From: Calditrichota bacterium
GTDB lineage: Bacteria; Zhuqueibacterota; Zhuqueibacteria; Zhuqueibacterales; Geothermadaptataceae
Direction of reading: 5' to 3'
Assembly: GCA_008501545.1 (NCBI GenBank)
Contig: QQUM01000642.1
Span: 1-5,340, forward strand
Length of the DNA: 5,340 nt
In this document: piece after piece, positions 1 through 5,340 of the stretch
Position numbering within the stretch: position 1 is the stretch's first letter
How the letters are laid out: every line of letters starts with the position of its first letter
Translations under genes and position numbers: made by a program
Notes under the pieces: generated by a model
Databases searched by the model: none
Seen by the model: the letters and a program-made list of their open reading frames with translations, nothing else
What the model was told of the DNA's origin: nothing

Positions 1-1020
1 CATGACTTAAGCCAATCATCACCTTTTGATGTGTTCGAATCGTCGCCGGATTGGATTGGTATTCGCCTTAAATCCCGCCAATTGCGTGCGTTCAATGCTG
101 TGGACGCTATATTGTATCACTTTTTTGATACGGATTCCGATTTGTTGCGCGCTATTCTGCTTGGCAATGTTGACTATTCCATATTTCACGACCGCAATTT
201 GTTGGATAAATACCTGCCCGATTTGCAGGATGCACAGCCGCTTCCAATTCGTTTACCCAATAATACGATTGACATGATTTTGTACAACCTGGAACACCCC
301 GTTCTTCGCAGCACTGAAGTTCGAAAGGCTATTTCGTTTTCCATTAAAAAGAAAGAGATCGAAGAAAAAATTCTGGAAAACCAGGGTGTTGCAGCGAGTG
401 GCAGCCCTTACGAGACAGACAGTGATTTTTATCCTAAAAATGAGGGTATTGAACGGTACAATTATTCTCCCCGCCGCGCGATGATGTTGTTAAACCAAGA
501 TGGCTGGCAACTCAATGAAGACGAAATATTCGCAAAAAACGGGGTGAAATTGATATTCAGGCTTGCTTTTAAAAAAGGTATTCAACTGGAGCATAGACTG
601 GCAACAAAGATCAGGCATGACTTGAATTTGCGTGGAATGGAAGTTGTTCTGGTTCCACAAAATTTATCTGAGTTGAAAGATAATGTGCAACGTGGAAATT
701 TTGATGCAGTGCTTTGGCAGCATCAATTCGAAGAAACAAATTTTGCTTTCTACGATTTTTTTGCGAATCCGGATACAAGCTTTATAAAGTTTAATAACAC
801 AACCTTCGACTTGACCTACAAACATTTGATGTCGCTACCGGAAGAGCGCAGAAAGCAGGAAGTCGACAGATTGCAGGTTATTGCGAACCAAAAATGTATT
901 GCGACCTATCTGAGTTTTCGCTGGTATTTATACCATGTTTTTAACACCACGCGATTAACCAATTACTACGATACGCAACTGAAACCCATAGACGAATGGC
1001 AAATAAAAAAGAGAAATTAA
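1..1020 (+). CDS. Family 5 extracellular solute-binding protein (peptide/nickel ABC-type), 5' partial
   Basis: The reading frame is open from base 1 to the TAA at 1018-1020, giving the last 339 residues. No start or signal peptide is visible, so the true start lies upstream. Family members usually have about 500-600 residues, so roughly 200 are missing. The family binds oligopeptides, nickel or other small solutes outside the cytoplasmic membrane and hands them to an ABC permease. Family signatures, numbered from the first visible codon: a 'LLRAILLGNVDYS' segment near 48-60, matching the usual 'al.aGeiD' motif; HPVLRSTEVRKAISFSI at 99-115, the hallmark 'hP.f.D.rVRqAi..aidr' segment; YSPRRAMMLLNQDGW at 155-169, the 'yDpekAk.LL.eaGw' motif; and GNFDAVLWQ at 232-240. 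The C-terminus is complete and ends in a basic KKRN. The stop lies inside the start of the histidine kinase gene, implying one operon. No permease or ATPase gene is in view, so it could be a transport component or a dedicated sensor accessory. The substrate cannot be deduced. Confidence 0.87.
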   Translation, partial: HDLSQSSPFDVFESSPDWIGIRLKSRQLRAFNAVDAILYHFFDTDSDLLRAILLGNVDYSIFHDRNLLDKYLPDLQDAQPLPIRLPNNTIDMILYNLEHPVLRSTEVRKAISFSIKKKEIEEKILENQGVAASGSPYETDSDFYPKNEGIERYNYSPRRAMMLLNQDGWQLNEDEIFAKNGVKLIFRLAFKKGIQLEHRLATKIRHDLNLRGMEVVLVPQNLSELKDNVQRGNFDAVLWQHQFEETNFAFYDFFANPDTSFIKFNNTTFDLTYKHLMSLPEERRKQEVDRLQVIANQKCIATYLSFRWYLYHVFNTTRLTNYYDTQLKPIDEWQIKKRN

Positions 1021-2813
1021 ACTCTATGGGATCAAATAAACCCAGGAAATTCCCACATAATCTACTCACGCGTCTACTCACCTCGCATATTGTTCTGGTG
1101 ATCATTCCTCTCTTTCTCACCGGCCATATTTTAACCCAAGCCGCGAAGCGATCCATCGAAGAAACCATTAAACATCGAAACCTTGAAATTGCAAGACGCG
1201 CATCAAAGCAAGTTGAACAACGCCTGGATAGCATCCGTGATATTTTGCGTATCGTAATTGAAAATCCTGATTTTTATGCCATGAGTCGAATTGGCAAAAA
1301 TCTGCTGTTGGGTGATATCTATTTAAAATATCCGGTTTTTCGAAATTTAATCGTCACATCGACGGGAGGGGAAATTCTCAGTTCAACCGGCTTGTATAGT
1401 GATTTGGAAATATATCCAAAGTCGAAAATAGCCCCGATTCTTGAGAATGGGTCCTACGCATCCGATGTTTATCTCTCCGAAGATAAACTTCCAATAATGG
1501 ACATGGGAGAAGTTTATACCGATCGATTTGACCAGGTTGTGGGAACGCTCTGTGCTGAGGTCGATTTGCGGGAACTGTGGGTACTTGTTGATGAATTTAC
1601 CGAAAGCAAAGTGCTGGGCGAGCTCGGGGAAGCATTTATATTTAAGGAAGATGGGCGGTATATTGCGCATACTGACAGGAAAAAAGTGATTACCCTTGCC
1701 AGATTACAGGATGAAGAAATTATCAACGATGTGGGTGCAGATAGCAGCTCGAGTTTATTGCACATTACACCGGATGGGGTGGAAATGATTATGGCGTACG
1801 CTCCAATTCCATCGATGAAATGGGGCATCGTGCTTCAGCAACCAACCAGCGAAGCCTTCGCACCGGCAACCCGCATGCAGTATCAGGTACTCATGCTCAT
1901 GCTCGGTGGCCTGGCGGCTGCAGCAATCGTTGCATTTTTATATACACGGAATTTTCTGCGCCCGATTGATCGCCTGGTGACCGGGATTACAAAAATCGCC
2001 AGCGGTGATCTTTTGTACCGTATCGAACCGCTTGGCAAAGATGAGATCTCACAACTTGCAGTTCATATAAACAAAATGTCTGCCCGATTGCGAACAATCC
2101 AGAACAAACTCAAACGTACGGAGCGACTCGAAACATTGGGCAGCCTCTCATCTGTGCTTTCCCATGAGATTCGGAATCCGCTAAACTCCATGGTTATCAA
2201 TATGCAAATTTTGCAACGGGAATATAAAAAGCGTGATGCGGACGTTGAAAAGATGAATCATTACCATAAAGTCGTTGTCAGTGAAATAAAACGCGTGGAT
2301 GAACTTGTTAGCAATTTTTTAATAATTGCCAAACCGCCAAAACTGGATAGAGCAAAATGTAATCTGACCAATTTGATTGACGATATCATCAAATCACAGC
2401 AGGCTACGCTTTTACCGCAAGGAATTCGGACGAAACGCGTATTTACAGACACGCAAATTACGGCATATGTCGATCGCAACAGGCTGAAGCAGGTCATTCT
2501 CAACATTATTATCAACGCAGCGCAGGCCATGCCCGGTGGTGGACAATTAACCATCGAATGTGATAAAGTTTACTTATCGGAACAGGATCGGCCGCATGTT
2601 GTGAAACTGGTCTTCCGGGATACGGGCAAGGGTATGGCTACAAAAGAATTAAAACAAATTTTCGATTTTTATTTTTCCACAAAACCTGAGGGCACAGGAC
2701 TTGGCCTGCCGATCGCGCAACAGATCATCGAAGAACATGGTGGCTCCATTAAAGTTGAAAGTGTTGTGGGGGAGGGAACGAGTGTGACGATCTACATTCC
2801 AATAGAATCATGA
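996..2813 (+). CDS. Membrane sensor histidine kinase (Cache-like sensor, HAMP, HisKA, HATPase_c)
   Basis: A 605-residue two-component sensor kinase that would autophosphorylate on histidine and pass the phosphate to a response regulator. Order of parts: short basic cytoplasmic N-terminus; membrane segment about 28-47; extracytoplasmic sensor region about 48-295, with a Cache-type 'GEAFIFKEDGRYIAHTD' strand-turn near 211-227; second membrane segment about 297-317; HAMP about 318-370 (P323, then a KDEISQLAVHINKM helix); HisKA with LSHEIRNPLNSM, phospho-acceptor H390; HATPase_c with N box N503/N507, G1 box DTGKGM (542-547), F box around FDFYF (556-560) and G2 box GTGLG (566-570). The EIRNPLNSM form resembles NtrB/ZraS-type kinases. 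The ATG at 996 overlaps the preceding gene by 25 bases. A second in-frame ATG at 1026, five bases after that gene's stop, would shorten the protein by 10 residues and keep every domain. Neither start has a strong Shine-Dalgarno sequence. No response regulator follows. Confidence 0.95.
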   Translation: MANKKEKLNSMGSNKPRKFPHNLLTRLLTSHIVLVIIPLFLTGHILTQAAKRSIEETIKHRNLEIARRASKQVEQRLDSIRDILRIVIENPDFYAMSRIGKNLLLGDIYLKYPVFRNLIVTSTGGEILSSTGLYSDLEIYPKSKIAPILENGSYASDVYLSEDKLPIMDMGEVYTDRFDQVVGTLCAEVDLRELWVLVDEFTESKVLGELGEAFIFKEDGRYIAHTDRKKVITLARLQDEEIINDVGADSSSSLLHITPDGVEMIMAYAPIPSMKWGIVLQQPTSEAFAPATRMQYQVLMLMLGGLAAAAIVAFLYTRNFLRPIDRLVTGITKIASGDLLYRIEPLGKDEISQLAVHINKMSARLRTIQNKLKRTERLETLGSLSSVLSHEIRNPLNSMVINMQILQREYKKRDADVEKMNHYHKVVVSEIKRVDELVSNFLIIAKPPKLDRAKCNLTNLIDDIIKSQQATLLPQGIRTKRVFTDTQITAYVDRNRLKQVILNIIINAAQAMPGGGQLTIECDKVYLSEQDRPHVVKLVFRDTGKGMATKELKQIFDFYFSTKPEGTGLGLPIAQQIIEEHGGSIKVESVVGEGTSVTIYIPIES

Positions 2814-2830
2814 AAGGTTCGTAATTCATC

Positions 2831-2859
2831 TTGACTTTTAAGGTGAAAAATACTATAAT
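2831..2859 (+). promoter_or_regulatory. Near-consensus sigma-70 promoter
   Basis: TTGACT at 2831-2836 (five of six matches to TTGACA) and TATAAT at 2854-2859 (six of six) are separated by exactly 17 bases. A transcript would start near 2866. The -35 box begins only 17 bases after the kinase stop codon. The next gene in the same direction starts at 3238, so the promoter implies either a leader of about 370 bases for the sigma factor or a separate non-coding RNA. In an AT-rich region a chance match is possible, but a perfect -10 with ideal spacing is uncommon. Bacteroidota proper use a different promoter form (TAnnTTTG at -7), and I found no exact copy of it in this gap. Confidence 0.6.
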
Positions 2860-2890
2860 TAATACTGCTTTGTCTAGTTTTTGGCATGGA

Positions 2891-2933
2891 TCAGGGTGAA
2901 AGAAGTGTTCTTCATCAATGCAACTTTCCCTGA
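2891..2933 (+). repeat. Imperfect hairpin in the intergenic region
   Basis: TCAGGG (2891-2896), a two-base bulge TG, then AAAG (2899-2902) pairs with CTTTCCCTGA (2924-2933), giving ten base pairs around a 21-base loop. A smaller GAAG/CTTC pairing (2902-2905 with 2910-2913) could form instead inside it. No T run follows on either strand, so it is not an intrinsic terminator. It would fold about 25 bases from the predicted RNA start at 2866, as a leader or small-RNA 5' stem might. Confidence 0.4.
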
Positions 2934-3046
2934 CAAGAGAGAGTCTCACCTTATAAAATCAATTGTGAATGAGGCAGAAATCGCAAAAAAATCGTCACAA
3001 ATTGAATTCAAACAGTAATCTCCATATTGTAAATTGAACCAAAAAC

Positions 3047-3099
3047 AAGAAGAATAAAGATCAATCTAAGAAGTATTTTGAATTTTAGATAAGAAGTAT
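3047..3099 (+). repeat. Phased direct repeats of AAGAAGTAT
   Basis: TAAGAAGTAT occurs exactly at 3067-3076 and 3090-3099. A weaker copy, AAGAAGAAT, lies at 3047-3055. The start-to-start distances of the AAGAAG core are 21 and 23 bases, close to two DNA helical turns. A further related AAGAAGTGT sits at 2900-2908 inside the hairpin. Such spacing would place the copies on one face of the helix, as in arrays bound by a transcription factor. The function is unknown, and purine-rich AT sequence can produce such matches by chance. Confidence 0.4.
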
Positions 3100-3227
3100 C
3101 GCATCTCCGCATACATGTTAAAAAATGCGTATATATATTAATCAATTTAAATTTTTCCCGCTTTTATTTAGCCCCAGCCGCATGCACTGACAAGATTTCC
3201 GGGACATTTTTTAAATATAAAATATTT

Positions 3228-3232
3228 GAGAG
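3228..3232 (+). promoter_or_regulatory. Ribosome binding site of the sigma factor gene
   Basis: GAGAG at 3228-3232 is a Shine-Dalgarno-like purine run ending five bases before the ATG at 3238. It decides the start: a possible upstream TTG start at 3226, in the same frame, would place this site inside the coding region and add only four residues (MRER) with no homology value. Confidence 0.55.
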
Positions 3233-3237
3233 AACGA

Positions 3238-4095
3238 ATGGCGAAAAAACCAAAGGTAAACGAAACTCGCACTAGACAATCGATTGAAAAGTACCTGGAA
3301 GAAATCGGAGGGTATTCACCTTTGGCACCCGAGCAGGAAGTTGAACTCGCGTGCCGAATACGAAAGAATGACTCTAACGCCCTTGATCTTCTGGTGAAAG
3401 CGAATCTACGATTTGTGATTAGTGTCGCAAAAGAGTACCAGGGACAGGGATTGCCGCTACAAGATCTGATTAGCGAGGGCAATCTTGGTTTGATCAAAGC
3501 TGCACAGCGTTTTGACGAAACACGTGGATTTAAATTTATCTCCTACGCCGTCTGGTGGATTCGACAATCCATTTTACAGGCACTGGCTGAACAATCGCGT
3601 GTGGTGCGTCTGCCACTCAATCGTGTGGGAGCCATCAACAAAGTTGGCCGCGCTCTGGAGAAACTGGAGAAGAAATACGGTCGCGAACCCAGTATGGAAG
3701 AAGTTGCTGACCAGATGGAAATGACGGAATATGAAGTTGCCGATGTATTAAAAACGTCCGCGCGCCATCTTTCCCTGGATGAACCTTTTAAAGAAGAGGA
3801 TGGGAACAGCCTTCTCGATGTGCTGGAAAGTGATCGCTATGCGCCACCGGATGATACGCTGATGATCGAGTCCTTGCAGGTCGAAGTTGAAAAAGTGCTT
3901 TCAACGCTGAAACCGCGTGAAGCCGAAATTATTCGGCTCTACTTCGGACTCGATGGTGATCGACCGCTTACTTTGGAAGAAATTGGTGAACATTTCAAAC
4001 TGACACGTGAACGCGTGCGCCAGATTAAAGAAAAGGCGTTGCGGCGGTTGCGACACCGCTCGCGGTTAGAACCGCTACGAAAATATCTCGGCTAA
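3238..4095 (+). CDS. rpoD: RNA polymerase primary-type sigma factor (sigma-70 family, RpoD/SigA)
   Basis: A 285-residue sigma factor that directs core RNA polymerase to promoters. From the ATG: region 1.2 about 13-47 ([20 protein letters not shown]); region 2 about 50-120, with the core-binding and -10 segment [18 protein letters not shown] (76-93) and the melting/-10 helix [20 protein letters not shown] (100-119); region 3 about 130-205 ([20 protein letters not shown]); region 4 about 218-272, ending in the -35 helix-turn-helix [20 protein letters not shown] (245-264). There is no region 1.1 and no non-conserved insert. This matches the compact primary sigma factors of Bacteroidota and relatives, as does the C-terminal KYLG. 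Group 1 status is inferred: a group 2 (RpoS-like, non-essential) role cannot be excluded without the rest of the genome. The gene stands alone, with a long AT-rich leader before it and a strong terminator after it. Confidence 0.95.
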   Translation: MAKKPKVNETRTRQSIEKYLEEIGGYSPLAPEQEVELACRIRKNDSNALDLLVKANLRFVISVAKEYQGQGLPLQDLISEGNLGLIKAAQRFDETRGFKFISYAVWWIRQSILQALAEQSRVVRLPLNRVGAINKVGRALEKLEKKYGREPSMEEVADQMEMTEYEVADVLKTSARHLSLDEPFKEEDGNSLLDVLESDRYAPPDDTLMIESLQVEVEKVLSTLKPREAEIIRLYFGLDGDRPLTLEEIGEHFKLTRERVRQIKEKALRRLRHRSRLEPLRKYLG

Positions 4096-4103
4096 ACGAA
4101 CTT

Positions 4104-4132
4104 AAAGGCCTTCTTAATCGAAGGCCTTTTTT
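4104..4132 (+). terminator. Rho-independent terminator after the sigma factor gene
   Basis: A perfect ten-base-pair stem, AAAGGCCTTC (4104-4113) with GAAGGCCTTT (4120-4129), encloses a six-base loop TTAATC and runs into a T tract at 4127-4132. It begins eight bases after the sigma stop codon. It should end the sigma transcript and separate it from priA. With an A run on its left side (4104-4106) it could work only weakly in the other direction. Confidence 0.9.
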
Positions 4133-4147
4133 GGTTGCACTGCAACC
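4133..4147. repeat. Near-perfect palindrome between terminator and priA
   Basis: GGTTGCA (4133-4139) and its exact complement TGCAACC (4141-4147) surround a single C. In RNA it would form a five-base-pair stem GGTTG/CAACC with a five-base loop. It lies directly after the terminator T tract and 33 bases before the priA ATG. It could be a protein-binding operator for priA or a second small hairpin that aids termination; the sequence alone does not decide. Confidence 0.45.
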
Positions 4148-4180
4148 TCAACTTCATACCCTCAAATTACGTATGTATCC

Positions 4181-5340
4181 ATGTTTGTAAACGTCGTTTT
4201 TCCCATTCCACATGATCAGCAGTACACTTACGCTGTGTCGGTCGAACTGCAGCAGTCAGCCAAACCGGGCTGTCGCGTCCTGGTTCCCTTCGGGCAGCAA
4301 AAACGAACCGGGTATGTCGTTCAGTGCAGTGAAACCGCGCCACCCGGCCATGAAACCAAACCCATCATTGATTTGCTTGATGCAACACCACTCCTCAGCG
4401 AACATTTAATCAAACTCGCTCACTGGGTGTCTTCGTATTACATGTGCAGCCTCGGTGAGACTATTCGTGCCTTCCTTCCGGCCGGTATGCAACAACAATC
4501 GAAAAAATTTGTTGAATTGACCGCCGATGTCGAATCGCGGTCGCTTACGATTCTGCAGCGTAAAATAATCTCGACACTGCAGAAAAAAGGAAGTGTGCAG
4601 CTAAGCAGCCTGCAACGAATTGTCGGGAGTAAAGGCTTCTACTATAATATTGCCGGGCTTTCCGATGCAGGGACAATACGACTTGTTGAAAAATTGGTCG
4701 GGCATCGTGATTTTAGTCGCAAAGTCAATTTTGTGAAGCTGGCCGGGAACCACCAGTCTGAGGAAGTTGAAAAAGTGTTGCAGCGTGCCCCTCGACAGGC
4801 AGCAGTGTTACAGGCTTTGCAAGCAAGTGGTGGCGTCGAACAACTTTCCCGCTTATGCAATGCTGTGAATTGTTCGTCCCAGACGGTTCGCAGTCTGGAA
4901 AAGAAAGGATTTGTCGAAATTTTTGAACGTGTGGTCATGCAGGATTACTACGGTGATTTGCAGGTTCCAAAGGCATCGAGATTGGTGCTGAATAAGGAGC
5001 AGGAACATGCTGTGGGCCGGATTAGCGAATCCGTACTCCGTAATGAAAGCATGACATTTTTGCTTTTGGGCGTAACCGGCAGCGGAAAGACACAGGTTTA
5101 CATCGAGGTGATGCGACAGGCGTTGCAAATGGACAAAGGCGCCATTGTTATGGTGCCGGAAATTGCTCTCACACCGCAAACTGTTTCACGCTTTCGTGCT
5201 GAATTTCAGAAGGAGGTGACGGTCGTTCATAGCCGTATGTCGCAAAGTGAACGCTATGCTGCGTGGTCTGATTTACAACAGGGTAAATGCCGTGTCGTTG
5301 TCGGTCCCCGTTCAGCAGTCTTTGCACCTGTGAAAAATCT
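4181..5340 (+). CDS. priA: Primosomal protein N' (replication restart helicase PriA), 3' partial
   Basis: The frame is open from the ATG at 4181 to the window end, giving the first 386 residues of a protein that usually has 730-830. PriA recognises stalled forks and D-loops, unwinds the lagging arm and reloads DnaB-type helicase. Visible parts: an N-terminal 3'-DNA-end-binding domain about 1-105 (MFVNVVFPIPHDQQYTYAVS, VLVPFGQQKRTGYVV at 33-47, SSYYMCSLGETIRAFLP at 84-100); a winged-helix and linker region about 110-285; helicase lobe 1 with Walker A GVTGSGKT (297-304, K303), motif VPEIALTPQ (325-333), HSRMSQSER (350-358) and GPRSAVFAP (375-383). The DEEH box, helicase lobe 2 and zinc-binding cysteines lie beyond the edge. 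Walker A falls about 70 residues later than in the E. coli protein, consistent with longer non-proteobacterial forms. The start fits the family N-terminus, but no Shine-Dalgarno sequence precedes it. Confidence 0.95.
   Translation, partial: MFVNVVFPIPHDQQYTYAVSVELQQSAKPGCRVLVPFGQQKRTGYVVQCSETAPPGHETKPIIDLLDATPLLSEHLIKLAHWVSSYYMCSLGETIRAFLPAGMQQQSKKFVELTADVESRSLTILQRKIISTLQKKGSVQLSSLQRIVGSKGFYYNIAGLSDAGTIRLVEKLVGHRDFSRKVNFVKLAGNHQSEEVEKVLQRAPRQAAVLQALQASGGVEQLSRLCNAVNCSSQTVRSLEKKGFVEIFERVVMQDYYGDLQVPKASRLVLNKEQEHAVGRISESVLRNESMTFLLLGVTGSGKTQVYIEVMRQALQMDKGAIVMVPEIALTPQTVSRFRAEFQKEVTVVHSRMSQSERYAAWSDLQQGKCRVVVGPRSAVFAPVKN

Larger units (their letters stand above)
2814..3237. other. AT-rich intergenic region without a convincing gene
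   Basis: This 424-base gap separates the kinase from the sigma factor gene. Only very short reading frames occur: one of 15 codons from the ATG at 2886 and one of 22 codons from the ATG at 2969. Neither has a ribosome binding site. I see no tRNA, and no hairpin followed by a T run that would serve as a terminator for the kinase operon. It holds a strong promoter-like sequence at its left end, an imperfect hairpin (2891-2933), direct repeats (3047-3099), and a short GC-richer patch around 3171-3206 just before the sigma start. It is best read as the promoter and leader region of the sigma gene, perhaps with a small RNA inside. Confidence 0.7.

Noticed and set aside
2886..2933. A 15-codon frame (ATG at 2886) downstream of the promoter, as a possible leader peptide
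   Set aside because: There is no Shine-Dalgarno sequence, no run of regulatory codons, and no following attenuator. It coincides with the hairpin instead.
2749..2949. A 66-codon minus-strand frame reaching into the gap after the kinase
   Set aside because: It overlaps the end of the kinase gene, has no recognisable domain and low-complexity content, and would need a start in the gap without a ribosome binding site. It is a shadow frame.
3108..3129. CGCAT/ATGCG inverted repeat in the sigma leader
   Set aside because: Only five base pairs with a 12-base AT-rich loop; not distinguishable from chance.
3187..3215. CTGACA, 17 bases, TTTAAA as a proximal promoter for the sigma gene
   Set aside because: The -10 matches only four of six bases in very AT-rich sequence, where such matches are common. 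It is possible but too weak to list as a feature.
3226..3237. TTG at 3226 as the start of the sigma factor
   Set aside because: The ATG at 3238 has the GAGAG purine run at suitable spacing, and the extra four residues overlap that site.
4212..4409. A 65-codon + strand frame inside priA
   Set aside because: It lies in another frame of the well-supported PriA coding sequence, which is open throughout with family motifs.

Overview
The window holds four protein genes, all on the + strand. Two are cut by the window edges and one gene-poor gap of about 420 bases lies in the middle. No mobile element, CRISPR array, tRNA or rRNA was recognised. The organism looks like a Gram-negative-type bacterium of the Bacteroidota/FCB superphylum or a nearby candidate phylum (Calditrichota- or KSB1-like). 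This rests mainly on the sigma factor: it is compact, lacks region 1.1, and closely resembles the roughly 287-residue primary sigma factors of that group, including the KYLG C-terminus. The phylum is an inference, not a measured placement.

Positions 1-2813 are a sensing module. A family 5 (peptide/nickel-type) extracellular solute-binding protein, missing its N-terminus, overlaps by 25 bases a membrane histidine kinase with an extracytoplasmic Cache-like sensor domain, HAMP, HisKA and HATPase_c. The overlap suggests co-translation. The binding protein may present its ligand to the kinase, or both may respond to the same nutrient. No response regulator or ABC permease is visible, so partners would have to lie upstream or elsewhere.

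Positions 2814-3237 are AT-rich with no convincing gene. They hold a near-consensus sigma-70 promoter (TTGACT, 17 bases, TATAAT) only 17 bases after the kinase stop, an imperfect hairpin, and direct repeats of AAGAAGTAT about two helical turns apart. The promoter could drive a long leader of the sigma gene or an unannotated small RNA.

Positions 3238-4095 encode the sigma factor, followed by a clear intrinsic terminator (4104-4132) and a short near-palindrome (4133-4147). From 4181 to the window end runs the N-terminal half of PriA, the replication restart helicase, cut off just before the expected DEEH box. The sigma factor and PriA are housekeeping genes separated by the terminator, so priA is probably transcribed from its own promoter. 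I see no clearly novel system. The items most worth a second look are the binding-protein/kinase pair and the leader region before the sigma gene.
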